NCBI GenBank assembly: GCA_947175145.1
Contig: CAMWLY010000007.1
Span: 1 to 49,799, forward strand
DNA: 49,799 bases
Source of the DNA: an uncultured Muribaculaceae bacterium
GTDB lineage: Bacteria; Bacteroidota; Bacteroidia; Bacteroidales; Muribaculaceae
Direction of reading: 5' to 3'
Shown: in pieces, positions 1 through 9,092 of the stretch
Position numbering within the stretch: the stretch's first letter is position 1
Layout of the letters: every line of letters starts with the position of its first letter
The notes under the pieces: model-generated
Seen by the model: the letters and a program-made list of their open reading frames with translations, nothing else
Database searches by the model: none
Told to the model about the DNA's origin: nothing
Made by a program: the position numbers and the translations under genes

Positions 1-60
1 CGTCCGCATTGGCAAGGCAATCAGCACGCCATGGCGCGTCCCTACCTGACTATCAATTAA
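1..60 (+). CDS. possible 3' end of an upstream gene (partial)
   Basis: The window opens inside what may be the end of a coding region. Frame 1 is open from the first base to a TAA at 58-60 and would encode 19 residues ending YLTIN. Frame 2 is also open, to a TGA at 46-48, so the frame is not certain. A glycosyltransferase or another surface-polysaccharide gene would be expected before a flippase, but nothing in the fragment shows this. The 34 bp to the next start codon are A-rich with a short ATCTGAAA/ATCTAAA repetition. Confidence 0.3.
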   Translation, partial: RPHWQGNQHAMARPYLTIN

Positions 61-94
61 ATATCTGAAATCTAAAATCTGAAAAACAAGGTCA

Positions 95-1513
95 ATGAAA
101 TCGGAAAATTTGGCGGGAAAGACGGCCAGAACCCTTAAGTGGAACACGCTGGATAGGGTAGCGTCGCAGATCATCTATGCGGTGGTCGGCATCGTGCTCG
201 CCAATTTGCTGAGCAAAGAGGATTTCGGCCTTGTGGGGGCGCTCCTGGTATTTCAGGCTTTCGGCAATATCTTCGTGGACTCCGGTTTCGGCAGTGCCTT
301 GCTGCAAAAGAAGGAACCGACTGACCGGGACTACACCACCGTGTTCTGGTTTAATATCGGAGTGAGTCTCACCATCTATCTGATACTCTTTTTCGCAGCT
401 CCGCTGATAGCGGATATTTTCCAAGGTGACAGGCGTCTGATTCCGCTGTCAAGGGTTATGTTCCTGACATTTGTGGTCAATGCCACAGCGATGGTGCACA
501 CCACTCGCCTGATGAAAGAGATGGAGGTAAAGCAGGTAGCGATAGCCAACAGCATCGGGTTGATAGCCGGTGGTGTGGTAGGTGTGGTGATGGCGCTGCG
601 GGGATTCGGTGCATGGGCATTGGTCTGGCAGACGCTGACCTCAAATGCCTTTAAATCCGCATGGCTTTGGATTAAAGGTCATTGGCACCCCGTGGGAGGC
701 TTCTCGATGGATTCTCTGCGGAGTTTCTGGAGAGTCGGTGTAAGTGTCTTTTCATCGTCGGCACTCAACACATTTTTTCAGTACATATATTCCTTTGTGA
801 TAGGAGCCTTTTATTCGCTGACCAGTCTGGGTCTGTACACGCAGGCCGACAAGTGGAGCAAGATGGGGAGTGCCTCGATATCGCAGGTGCTGACCGCATC
901 GTTTGTGCCGCTGCTATCGAAGTTTCAAGATGATTTAGCGGTGTTCAGGTCATATATTTCACGCATCAACAGATTTGCCTCTCTGATGGCATTTCCGGCA
1001 CTTGTGGGATTAGCCACGATAGGCACACCGATGTTCCACACCCTGTTTGGCACAAAGTGGGACGCCGCGATTATACTGTTTCAGATACTTGCGGTTCGTG
1101 GAGTCTTCATAGTCTTGGTCTCTTTATATTCCAACTATCTGCTGGCGTTGGGTTATGGCAAGCGCCTTTTTGCGGTGGAAGTTGTGAAGGATCTGATGAC
1201 TATGGCAGCCATATTGATTACCGTATGGTTCGGGAGTGTGCCGCTGCTGGTCTGGGGTCAGTTTGGCGCTTCGGCGCTGACATGGGTTATAGTTCTGGTA
1301 ATGACCTCGCGAGGCACAGGAGTCAGGATACGCACCATGATAGCCGATTTGCTGCCGGCGGGATTGATTACGATAATTATGGTAATCGGCTTATGGCTGA
1401 TTATGCAGATTGACCTTGCGGCATGGCTCACTCTGGTGCTTTGCGGATTACTGATAGGTGCCTTCGGACTGTCGGCTCTCAGATATATCAAGAAGCAGGT
1501 CAGACTCCGCTGA
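95..1513 (+). CDS. polysaccharide flippase, MOP superfamily (Wzx-like)
   Basis: Predicted 472-residue inner-membrane protein, the usual length for oligosaccharide flippases. It is hydrophobic throughout with many predicted membrane helices. The N-terminus, with a WNTLDRVASQIIYAVVGIVL stretch at about residues 15-35 and an FGLVGALLVFQAF segment at about 43-55, is typical of Polysacc_synt/MviN-like proteins that flip undecaprenyl-linked sugar repeats for O-antigen, capsule or exopolysaccharide. The substrate cannot be read from the sequence. The start is the ATG at 95, 34 bp after a possible upstream stop, so it probably continues a polysaccharide operon lying mostly outside the window. Its last 14 bp overlap the end of the opposing helicase gene. 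Confidence 0.85.
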   Translation: MKSENLAGKTARTLKWNTLDRVASQIIYAVVGIVLANLLSKEDFGLVGALLVFQAFGNIFVDSGFGSALLQKKEPTDRDYTTVFWFNIGVSLTIYLILFFAAPLIADIFQGDRRLIPLSRVMFLTFVVNATAMVHTTRLMKEMEVKQVAIANSIGLIAGGVVGVVMALRGFGAWALVWQTLTSNAFKSAWLWIKGHWHPVGGFSMDSLRSFWRVGVSVFSSSALNTFFQYIYSFVIGAFYSLTSLGLYTQADKWSKMGSASISQVLTASFVPLLSKFQDDLAVFRSYISRINRFASLMAFPALVGLATIGTPMFHTLFGTKWDAAIILFQILAVRGVFIVLVSLYSNYLLALGYGKRLFAVEVVKDLMTMAAILITVWFGSVPLLVWGQFGASALTWVIVLVMTSRGTGVRIRTMIADLLPAGLITIIMVIGLWLIMQIDLAAWLTLVLCGLLIGAFGLSALRYIKKQVRLR

Positions 1514-4500
1514 TTTTTCCCTCATTGACATACCACAGGAAACCTCGCACCTCGGGGTAAGAACCTGTGGCGCGCAGCAAGCGCACATAGCGGCCGAGCT
1601 GACGGCTGTGGCGGCGGTGATTCTCCTCGTTGTAAGCACCAAACTTATAATCCACCACCTCTGCATGACCATCGGGGAAAATCATAATCCGGTCAGGGCG
1701 CAGATTTTTCATGTTTTTGCTCAGCAGGGGTCGCTCATTAATCACGCGCAGACCTGAGCCAAACCAACCATAATCCTTGACTCCGGCTAAAGCCTCAGCA
1801 AGTTCGGAATATATTTTTTCTGCGGTTTTTGAGTCAAGCCAGCCATCGAGGGCCACGCGACGCACACCCTCGCGCAAGTCGGAGTCAACACGCACATGCT
1901 GAAGCACGGCATGTTTCAGGTTACCCTCCGAGCGGGGGTCAAGATCAGGAATATCTTCGATAAGTTCCTCACCCTCCTCCTCGCTTGCCACTTCCACCAC
2001 GGCAGGCAGATCATCGAGCTGGAATTTCAGTTTTTCGGCAGTGGGCATGAAAGACTTATACTCGCGAAGGGGGATTGAGACCTCGCGTGCCGAATCCGGT
2101 TTGCGCAGCGAAGCCGGGTCCGGAGCCGGTGTGCCGATCGAGATGGTAAACTCTCCGCTGTCGGGGCATGGCTCGCTGATATCGAGCATATCGAGATGAA
2201 GTCGCAGAGGGTCATCGCTCGCTATCCCGGAATTTTCTATGTAGTCATCGAAACCGGCGAGGTAATCTGCAAAAGTCAGGTATCCGCCATCGGTCTTTTT
2301 ATGGGCCGGCATTTTGCAGAAGAGATAGAGTTCCTGCGAAGCGCGGGTCAGCGCGACGTAGGCATTGTTGAGCCGATCCATCTTTACGTCATCGAAATAC
2401 TGATTGAGCAGAGGCTCATGGGGAGTTCCCATCATCGCGCTATCAGTAAACACCGGCATATAGGGGGGCATGGCTTCGGCGAATTTCCCGGGCATCTGAG
2501 GTTTGACCCAGCGCCATTCACGTTTGAAGGCGGTAACCTTATCAGTGAAATCCCAGTTGGTCGAGGGAACAATCACACAGCTGCATTCGAGACCTTTAGC
2601 CTTATGCACGGTCATGACCTGCACGGCATCCGTGCCCTCGGGAGAGGCTATGGCCGCAGTACGCGAACGGCGGCTCCACCAGTCGAGAAAAGACCGGATA
2701 TCGGTGGGGTGTGACTCCGAATATTCAAGAACAAGATCTTGAAAAGCCGCTATATATATGGCATCGCGTCGACGCAGATCCTCGCTCAGAAACTCCGCTA
2801 CTACGGCCTCTACAATCGAGGGGAGTGCCAGAGACTGCATGGAGTTGAGCATGGCGACAACCTTGGCCGAGCCCGGCTTCACATCGATAAACTCATCGAG
2901 AAGTTCGGCGATACTCTTATCCTGACGCGGCATGGCGTAAAAGAGGAAATCGGTGCTTATTTCATTCCAGGCTCCAACTTTGCCCGAATGTTTTTTGGCT
3001 GTATCCTCAGTATCGGAATCATCTGCCGGGGCATCGGGGTCATTAACCTTTACATCAAGTCCGCGCGCTATATTTTCGAGTACTCCGGTGATGAGCTGCA
3101 CACTCATGGAGTTAGCCACCAACAGGGATTGCTCGCTCACGAAGCGAATTTCAGTGCGATGGTCGGCATCGTCGGCATTTTCTGCGCGCAGGCGCATGGT
3201 CTCGCGGTTCCAGTCCACAAAATTGCGGATCACATCCTTACCTTCCTGATTGCTCAGCACCAGAACCATGATTTCATTTTGACGGTAGCCGCGCCGGCAA
3301 AGGGAATCCACAAGAGGCGCCACGCCCGCAGTGCCGGGCAGCGGTGAGAAGCGCGCTTCGATATAACCGGCATTTCCGGATTCGATTTCTTGCGTTATAT
3401 CTTCCGGACTGCGCGGGGGAAGCGATTGAACCACATTGGAATATATATGGTCAAACGCTACATTCTGTTCGCGATTCAGCGATTTGGCAGTGTTGTGCAG
3501 TTCGGTGGCGAGGTATTCGAACAGTGTGTTGTTGAACTGCACTATGCGGCGCCGTGAGCGCCAGTTAGTGTTTTCCGAAGGGTCGTTGCCGAGAAGTCCG
3601 ATGCGTCCGGAGAACGCCTTGTCGTTGGGAACAATAGTGGTGATGAGCGAAGGTTCGGCATTGCGGAAACGGTAGATGCTCTGTTTGGCATCACCGATTA
3701 TCAGGCTGCCATGTCCATAGCCTACTGAGTTGGTAAGCAGAGGTTTGAGGTTGCGCCACTGCATTTTTGAAGTATCCTGAAACTCATCTATGAGGAAATG
3801 CTCGAGAGTGGTTCCGAGGCGTTCGTAGACGAAAGGTGTATCCGAATCATCTATAATTTGGCTCAGTATGTGTGAAGTCTCGCCAAGTTCGATGGCATTG
3901 GACTCCGCGAGGTATTCGCTCCGCTTCGCCTTAACAATCTCAAGCAGCGCGAGATAGGGGAGGTTGGTGCGGTACAGCTGCCATGTAAGGCGCTCGGGAT
4001 CATTGATAAAATCTTGGAATGCCGCCGCTTTAGAATTGAAGTCTTCGGCAAGCGCATCGAGTTCGTCGGGATTTACAACCGCTGCCACAGCTTTTTCCAC
4101 CTTGGCATCCTTATGCAGCAGGGAGGGGTCATAATTATCGGGCACAAGATTATAGAAATCACGGCGCGCGGCGCGCCGCCACTGTGTCACCAGGGTATTC
4201 AGGTCTTTATTCCCGCACTTCACTCTGGAGGGTGTGTACCACTCCGCCGGAAGGAGAGCCAATAGATCCGCACCGGACTTATAAACCGCATCGCCGAGCA
4301 TCTTCTCCTTTTCGGAAAACTCGCGCTCATAATATTCGAAAATCTCGCGCAGGTCATGCGGTGAATTGAAATAATCCTCTACTTCGGTGCGAATCTCCTT
4401 ATACGCCTCATTGTCAAGCTTCTCTATAGACTTGACAAACCGGGTATAGGCGGATACGCTATTATATGACGAAGTGTCGAGAGACTTATCGAAAATATCC

Positions 4501-5126
4501 CAGCCGGTATTTCCGGCTGACTTCATAAGGTGGTCAATCCAGAATCTGATGTCGGAGCGGAATACCGGTTTCCCCTTATCATTGAGGGTAGGGTGATCTA
4601 TTTCATCGAGAGTTCCGTCTACACTGAGTTGCGACACATATTCATTGTCGAGTTCCACTTGGTAACCGTCATTGAGGTCGGATTCGTAAGCGAAAGTGCG
4701 GAGCACCAGCTGGAAGAATGAATCGATAGTGGAAACCTTGAAATCGGAATAGCGTTCGAGAAGCACGGCAAGGCCGGTTCGGGCCGTCAAAGCTATTTTG
4801 CCGGGACCCTCATGAAGTTCCTCGACAAACTCCTGCATATAAGCCGGAGATTTTATATAGGTGGAGCCATCGGCGCGTGTGGCATAGACCGGCGCTGAGG
4901 AGCCGAGGGCATCGAGAGCCGCAACGATACGCATCTGCATCTCGTTGGTGGCCTTATTGGTAAAAGTCACAGCGAGAATATGCCGGGCAGAATCCGCGAG
5001 TTCGGCGGAATTGCGCAGGCGCACCTTGCCATCATCATCGGTGATGGTCAGGAAGTGGCGCAGATAGTGACGCGCCAAAGCGTAGGTCTTGCCTGAACCG
5101 GCAGAAGCACTGTGAAGTGACAGCAT
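1500..5126 (-). CDS. UvrD/AddA-type ATP-dependent helicase-nuclease (exonuclease V beta-like)
   Basis: A 1208-residue superfamily 1A helicase fused to a C-terminal RecB-family nuclease, expected to resect double-strand breaks for RecA-dependent repair. Visible motifs in order: Walker A SASAGSGKT at 6-14; motif Ia TFTNKATNEM near 54-63; Walker B LIDEFQDT near 442; motif III GDAKQSIYRFR near 475; motif V VMTVHKAKGLE near 839; motif VI YVALTRA; then the nuclease core VVDYKFG near 1157 with a following Q-x3-Y. It starts one base after the stop of the SUI1 gene, so translation is probably coupled. AddA normally works with an AddB partner, usually a neighbour; none is adjacent here. The symbol is withheld because AddA and RecB-like naming is inconsistent in this phylum. 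Confidence 0.88.
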   Translation of the reverse strand: MLSLHSASAGSGKTYALARHYLRHFLTITDDDGKVRLRNSAELADSARHILAVTFTNKATNEMQMRIVAALDALGSSAPVYATRADGSTYIKSPAYMQEFVEELHEGPGKIALTARTGLAVLLERYSDFKVSTIDSFFQLVLRTFAYESDLNDGYQVELDNEYVSQLSVDGTLDEIDHPTLNDKGKPVFRSDIRFWIDHLMKSAGNTGWDIFDKSLDTSSYNSVSAYTRFVKSIEKLDNEAYKEIRTEVEDYFNSPHDLREIFEYYEREFSEKEKMLGDAVYKSGADLLALLPAEWYTPSRVKCGNKDLNTLVTQWRRAARRDFYNLVPDNYDPSLLHKDAKVEKAVAAVVNPDELDALAEDFNSKAAAFQDFINDPERLTWQLYRTNLPYLALLEIVKAKRSEYLAESNAIELGETSHILSQIIDDSDTPFVYERLGTTLEHFLIDEFQDTSKMQWRNLKPLLTNSVGYGHGSLIIGDAKQSIYRFRNAEPSLITTIVPNDKAFSGRIGLLGNDPSENTNWRSRRRIVQFNNTLFEYLATELHNTAKSLNREQNVAFDHIYSNVVQSLPPRSPEDITQEIESGNAGYIEARFSPLPGTAGVAPLVDSLCRRGYRQNEIMVLVLSNQEGKDVIRNFVDWNRETMRLRAENADDADHRTEIRFVSEQSLLVANSMSVQLITGVLENIARGLDVKVNDPDAPADDSDTEDTAKKHSGKVGAWNEISTDFLFYAMPRQDKSIAELLDEFIDVKPGSAKVVAMLNSMQSLALPSIVEAVVAEFLSEDLRRRDAIYIAAFQDLVLEYSESHPTDIRSFLDWWSRRSRTAAIASPEGTDAVQVMTVHKAKGLECSCVIVPSTNWDFTDKVTAFKREWRWVKPQMPGKFAEAMPPYMPVFTDSAMMGTPHEPLLNQYFDDVKMDRLNNAYVALTRASQELYLFCKMPAHKKTDGGYLTFADYLAGFDDYIENSGIASDDPLRLHLDMLDISEPCPDSGEFTISIGTPAPDPASLRKPDSAREVSIPLREYKSFMPTAEKLKFQLDDLPAVVEVASEEEGEELIEDIPDLDPRSEGNLKHAVLQHVRVDSDLREGVRRVALDGWLDSKTAEKIYSELAEALAGVKDYGWFGSGLRVINERPLLSKNMKNLRPDRIMIFPDGHAEVVDYKFGAYNEENHRRHSRQLGRYVRLLRATGSYPEVRGFLWYVNEGKISGV

Positions 5127-5127
5127 G

Positions 5128-5457
5128 TCAGAGAGATTTTAATATGGCGAGCACCTTGTCGGGGATATTGCCCTGAATAAGAATCTCGCCGTCGCGTGCG
5201 GAGCCCCCCACACCGAGGCGGCGCTTGAGCTCGGAGGCGATTTTCTGCAGCGTCTCATCATCGCAATCGAAACCATAGGCGATAGTCGCGGTTTTGCCAC
5301 CGCGTCCTTTCTTCTCTACCGACACATGCACCTTTCTCTTATCGAACAGGGGGGTGGGTTTGGAAGTGGCGGGGGCAGAGTCCGCAGTCCCGGTATCGGG
5401 TGTGTCACCGGCGGGCAGATCCTGTCTAAGGCCGGCGAGAGCATCTTTCCAATCCAT
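5128..5457 (-). CDS. SUI1/YciH family translation initiation factor (eIF1-like)
   Basis: A 109-residue protein whose C-terminal 70 residues form the SUI1 fold. Recognisable blocks are the IAYGFDCDDETLQKIASELK helix region and GGSARDGEILIQGNIPDKV, in which the GGS and QG(N/D) positions are the family signature. Eukaryotic eIF1 checks start codons; bacterial YciH is thought to affect initiation fidelity, but its role is poorly defined. The first 35 residues are polar, low in complexity and rich in Ala, Pro and Thr, and probably flexible. The gene lies between the DUF4369 lipoprotein (5 bp upstream) and the AddA-like helicase (1 bp downstream), clearly in one transcription unit. The ATG at 5457 is the only sensible start. 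Confidence 0.85.
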   Translation of the reverse strand: MDWKDALAGLRQDLPAGDTPDTGTADSAPATSKPTPLFDKRKVHVSVEKKGRGGKTATIAYGFDCDDETLQKIASELKRRLGVGGSARDGEILIQGNIPDKVLAILKSL

Positions 5458-5462
5458 AGAGA

Positions 5463-6521
5463 TCAGAATTTAACATCATTGACAGTAGCGGGGCGATCTA
5501 CCAGATTGCCCTGAGCATCATATACAAATATCGCCGGCAGGGTGGATACGTTATAGTCCACCAGCGCAGTTGAGGAGGTGCCGTTGGGATCTATTACCGT
5601 AATCCAGGGGAGATTGGCGGCAGCCTCTCTCCACTCATATTGACCCTGGTCGAAGCTCACCTGGAATACTTCGGCGCCGCGCCTGCGAAGCATATCGATG
5701 CTGCGATTGAATGCAGGCGATTCCTGCTCATTCATCAGCGAGAACACCAGGAGCACCGGTTTCCCTTTTCCCACGACCTCCGACAGACTTCTGGTGCGAC
5801 CGGTTTCATCGGGCAGAGAAATGTCGAGCATGGAAATCTCTTTGGCCTCTACGACGCGCCTTTTGCCGGTGATATTGTTGCGGTTGCGCAGGGCATCGAG
5901 CGATACCTGACGCACCATTTTGCCATGCGGGTCATCGGGGCGAAATTGCTCGAACTGGGTAGCCACGGCGGCAAAATATTTGGTATCGGCCGGATCTTTG
6001 GCATCATAGAGCGGTTTGCCGTCGAAATATTTGGTGAGAATGTAGTAGGCGACAATCGAGCCGCGGGAATCCTTGATATACTTGGTGTAAACGTCGCGTT
6101 TGAAATTGGCTTTTGCGACGGAATCCGGCTGCTGCAGATGAAGTAAATCCTGTTCGAAAGCTGCAAGATTGCGCGCATTGTCGGAGCCGGCGAGAGTAAA
6201 GTCGGAACCGAAATTCCTGATGTCGGACGTAACGCTAACCGATTCCACTGAATCTATGGGGAAATAGATATAGCGGTCATCGAGCACGAGTCGATATATT
6301 TCCGGCGAAGCCGGTGCGGGAGCGCGGAAAGTAAACTTGCCTGAATCCGAGAGACGTGTGGAATCAATCGGAATCCATCGGCCATGGAAATCAGACTTTT
6401 CAAGCAGGAGAGGCTCTCCGGAGCCTCCCTCAATTTCGCCCGACACTTTGAAGCCGGGTTCGGAGCATGCGGCAAGCATCAGCAGCCCGGCTCCGACAGC
6501 GGTTAAAAACACTTTGCTCAT
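5463..6521 (-). CDS. DUF4369 / thioredoxin-fold lipoprotein lacking the CxxC motif
   Basis: A 352-residue predicted lipoprotein. Residues 1-19 are a signal peptide ending in the lipobox LAAC, so the mature protein is probably anchored in the envelope facing the periplasm. An N-terminal beta-rich DUF4369-like domain (about 25-115, starting FKVSGEIEGGSGEPLLLEK) is followed by a helical linker and a TlpA/AhpC-like thioredoxin fold (about 225-345). The cis-proline loop (VSTLPAIFV) is present, but where WCxxC should follow the first strand the sequence reads VFSLMNEQESPAF, with no cysteine. A thiol-disulfide role is therefore unlikely, and a binding or scaffold role is inferred. The first gene of its operon; a promoter sits almost on top of the start codon. 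Confidence 0.75.
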   Translation of the reverse strand: MSKVFLTAVGAGLLMLAACSEPGFKVSGEIEGGSGEPLLLEKSDFHGRWIPIDSTRLSDSGKFTFRAPAPASPEIYRLVLDDRYIYFPIDSVESVSVTSDIRNFGSDFTLAGSDNARNLAAFEQDLLHLQQPDSVAKANFKRDVYTKYIKDSRGSIVAYYILTKYFDGKPLYDAKDPADTKYFAAVATQFEQFRPDDPHGKMVRQVSLDALRNRNNITGKRRVVEAKEISMLDISLPDETGRTRSLSEVVGKGKPVLLVFSLMNEQESPAFNRSIDMLRRRGAEVFQVSFDQGQYEWREAAANLPWITVIDPNGTSSTALVDYNVSTLPAIFVYDAQGNLVDRPATVNDVKF

Positions 6522-6525
6522 GTTG

Positions 6526-6556
6526 CAAAATTACTAAAATTGCGGTGTAAACGCAA
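6526..6556 (-). promoter_or_regulatory. Bacteroidota-type promoter of the DUF4369-SUI1-AddA operon
   Basis: On the minus strand a -33 TTG (6556-6554) is followed by 20 bp and a perfect TAATTTTG -7 box (6533-6526). Only four bases separate the box from the ATG at 6521, so the predicted transcript is leaderless or nearly so. The next in-frame Met is at residue 15, inside the signal peptide, so a downstream start is unlikely. Confidence 0.6.
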
Positions 6557-6628
6557 GTATATGGAAGAGCCGGAGCAAGGTCACCGGAAACAGGCGAAAT
6601 ATCAGGAAAAACCAAATCGGGCGCACTA

Positions 6629-6659
6629 TTGCGCAAGTTAATAAAATGTTGTAAATTTG
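6629..6659 (+). promoter_or_regulatory. Bacteroidota-type promoter of pnp
   Basis: ATTG-like -33 box ending at 6631, a 20-bp spacer, and a perfect TAAATTTG -7 box at 6652-6659. Predicted transcription start near 6663, giving a leader of roughly 125 nt. The rest of 6557-6628 shows nothing recognisable. Confidence 0.6.
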
Positions 6660-6677
6660 TCGGAATTACGGCCTTGG

Positions 6678-6746
6678 GTGTGCGGCATTTCCGGCACACG
6701 GGTCGTAAGTCGACACTCCGATTGTGTGGATTTGCAATCAGGAGTG
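6678..6746 (+). promoter_or_regulatory. two stable hairpins in the pnp leader
   Basis: Hairpin 1 (6678-6699) pairs GTGTGC with GCACAC, then GG with CC, around a CATTT loop with one bulged G. Hairpin 2 (6714-6746) pairs CACTCC-GATTG with CAATC-GGAGTG, an 11-bp stem with a single bulged A and a 10-nt loop. About 41 nt separate hairpin 2 from the ATG. In enterobacteria the pnp leader hairpin is the target of RNase III and PNPase autoregulation; a similar role here is inference. Confidence 0.5.
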
Positions 6747-6787
6747 AGTTTATACGCTTATAACACAAAGAGATACAATAACAAGAG

Positions 6788-9088
6788 ATGAATCCAATTA
6801 AAAAAACCATCGCTCTGCCCGACGGTCGCGAGATTACTATCGAGACAGGCAAACTTGCCAAGCAGGCCGATGGAGCGGTTGAAGTGCGCATGGGCAATAC
6901 GATGCTCCTTGCCACTGTATGCTCGGCTAAGGAAGCCGGCGAGGGTGTAGACTTCATGCCCCTCACAGTAGAATACAAAGAGAAATATGCATCTATCGGT
7001 CGTTATCCCGGTGGGTTTCAGAAACGTGAAGGCCGCGCCAGCGACTATGAAATTCTGACCTCACGTCTGGTGGATCGTGTGTTGCGTCCTCTTTTCCCCG
7101 ATGATTATCATGCCGACACTTTTGTAAATGTCACATTATATTCGGCTGATGCCGATGATGCACCTGATGCACTTGCCGGCATAGCAGCTTCAGCAGCACT
7201 GGCATGTTCGGATATACCGTTTAACGGTCCTATCTCCGAGGTGCGTGTGGCTCGTGTAGATGGCGAATGGGTAATCAACCCCACATTCGCACAGATTGAG
7301 AAAGCCGACATAGAGCTGATGGTCGGTGCCACCTACGACAATATCATGATGGTCGAAGGTGAGATGGACGAGGTTTCCGAGGCGGAACTTCTCGAGGCCC
7401 TCAAGGTGGCTCATGCTGAAATCAAGAAGCATTGCGAAGCACAGCTTGAGCTCATGAAGGAGGCAGGCTATGAGAATAAGCGCACATATTGCCATGAAAT
7501 CAACGATGATGAACTTCGCGCCGATGTAAAAGCGAAATGCTATGACAAGGCATACGCAATCGCACGCACCGGCACTGCAGACAAGCATTGGCGTGCCGAG
7601 GAGTTTGGCAAGATTCGCGATGAATATATCGAATCGCTCCCCGAGATGACCGAGGAGCAGCTCGAGAAATACACTCCCGAGCAGCGTCTGGCTATGGTGA
7701 AGCGTTACTATCACGATGTGGAGAAGGAGGCTATGCGCCGCTGTGTGCTCGATGAGGGTATACGTCTCGACGGCCGCAAGACTACCGAGATCCGCCCCAT
7801 ATGGTGCGAGGTGGACTACCTGCCGGGTCCTCACGGTGCAGCAGTGTTTACACGCGGTGAAACACAGGCTCTCGTGACCACCACTCTCGGCACAACTCTC
7901 GATGAGAAGATAGTCGATGATGTGCTTAACCAGAGCAAAGAGCGTTTTCTGCTTCATTACAACTTCCCTCCCTTCAGCACAGGTGAGGCAAGACCTCAGA
8001 GAGGTGTGGGCCGGCGCGAGATAGGTCATGGTAATCTGGCACATCGTGCATTGAAGCGCATGTTCCCCGAAGGCTTCCCTTACACATGCCGTATAGTATC
8101 GGATATTCTCGAGTCCAACGGTTCATCATCGATGGCCACCGTATGCGGCGGCACACTTTCGCTGCTTGATGCCGGTGTGAAGATGAAGCGTCCGGTGGCC
8201 GGTGTGGCTATGGGCCTTATATCTGATCCCGGAGCTGTGAAGTGGGCGGTTCTTTCTGATATACTCGGTGACGAGGACCACCTCGGCGACATGGACTTCA
8301 AGGTGACAGGTACCACCAAGGGCATCACCGCCACTCAGATGGATATCAAGTGCGATGGTCTGAGCTATGAGATTCTTGCCAAGGCTCTCGATCAGGCGCG
8401 CGACGGCCGTCTGCATATCCTCAATATCATCAATGAGACAATACCTGAGGCTCGTGAAGACTATAAACCTCACGTGCCGCGTCTGGTAACCATCGAGATT
8501 CCCAAAGATATGATCGGTGCTGTAATCGGTCCGCAGGGTAAGGTGATTCAGGGTATTCAGGAAGAGACCGGCACTCACATCTCAATCGAAGAAGATGAAG
8601 AGCGCGGCATAGGCATCGTGGAAATCGCTTCTGCCGACAAGGAGAGCATCGATGCCGCACTTGCCAAAATCAAGGCAATCGTGGCTATCCCCGAGGAGGG
8701 AGAGGTTTACGAAGGCACTGTTCGCTCGATACTCGACTTCGGTGCATTTGTCGAGTTTATGCCCGGCAAAGATGGTCTGCTTCATATCAGCGAAATTTCC
8801 TGGGATCGTCTTGACTCTATGGAGGCAAGCGGCCTGAAGGAGGGTGATAAGCTGCAGGTCAAGCTTATCGAAATCGACAAGAAGACCGGTAAATATCGCC
8901 TGTCGACCCGAGTGCTTACTCCCAAACCCGAGGGATATGTGGAGCGTGAGCAGCGTCCGCGCGGTGACCGTGGCCCGAGACCCCGCAGAGAGGGAGATCG
9001 CGGACCTCGTCGCGACGGAGATCGCGGCCCGCGCCGTGATGGTGACCGCGGCCCGCGTCGTGAGTTCCATAAGAAGCAGGAGGATTAA
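6788..9088 (+). CDS. pnp: polyribonucleotide nucleotidyltransferase (PNPase)
   Basis: A 766-residue 3'-to-5' phosphorolytic exoribonuclease, a core RNA-decay enzyme that acts as a cytoplasmic trimer. Domain order is canonical: first RNase PH domain (about 10-145, with [13 protein letters not shown] and [11 protein letters not shown]), an alpha-helical domain, second RNase PH domain (about 320-480), a KH domain (about 555-615, GxxG loop as IGPQG) and an S1 domain (about 625-695). The C-terminus carries an unusual basic tail of about 60 residues made of [12 protein letters not shown] repeats. The ATG at 6788 agrees with the family N-terminus. It is followed after four bases by a small acidic ORF that probably shares its mRNA. 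Confidence 0.97.
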   Translation: MNPIKKTIALPDGREITIETGKLAKQADGAVEVRMGNTMLLATVCSAKEAGEGVDFMPLTVEYKEKYASIGRYPGGFQKREGRASDYEILTSRLVDRVLRPLFPDDYHADTFVNVTLYSADADDAPDALAGIAASAALACSDIPFNGPISEVRVARVDGEWVINPTFAQIEKADIELMVGATYDNIMMVEGEMDEVSEAELLEALKVAHAEIKKHCEAQLELMKEAGYENKRTYCHEINDDELRADVKAKCYDKAYAIARTGTADKHWRAEEFGKIRDEYIESLPEMTEEQLEKYTPEQRLAMVKRYYHDVEKEAMRRCVLDEGIRLDGRKTTEIRPIWCEVDYLPGPHGAAVFTRGETQALVTTTLGTTLDEKIVDDVLNQSKERFLLHYNFPPFSTGEARPQRGVGRREIGHGNLAHRALKRMFPEGFPYTCRIVSDILESNGSSSMATVCGGTLSLLDAGVKMKRPVAGVAMGLISDPGAVKWAVLSDILGDEDHLGDMDFKVTGTTKGITATQMDIKCDGLSYEILAKALDQARDGRLHILNIINETIPEAREDYKPHVPRLVTIEIPKDMIGAVIGPQGKVIQGIQEETGTHISIEEDEERGIGIVEIASADKESIDAALAKIKAIVAIPEEGEVYEGTVRSILDFGAFVEFMPGKDGLLHISEISWDRLDSMEASGLKEGDKLQVKLIEIDKKTGKYRLSTRVLTPKPEGYVEREQRPRGDRGPRPRREGDRGPRRDGDRGPRRDGDRGPRREFHKKQED
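8963..9064 (+). repeat. tandem repeats encoding the RG-rich tail of PNPase
   Basis: Four consecutive in-frame units encode GDRGPRxx(R)(E/D). The first is 30 bp (8963-8992) and the next three are 24 bp each (8993-9016, 9017-9040, 9041-9064). The units differ mainly at third codon positions, so the peptide repeat appears conserved more than the DNA. Confidence 0.8.
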
Positions 9089-9092
9089 ACAG

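Noticed and set aside
61-92. Short A-rich ATCTGAAA/ATCTAAA repetition before the flippase gene
   Set aside because: Too short and simple to call a repeat element or operator.
7190-8044. 284-codon antisense open frame opposite pnp
   Set aside because: Cys/His/Leu-rich translation typical of an antisense shadow; pnp motifs cover the region without a break.
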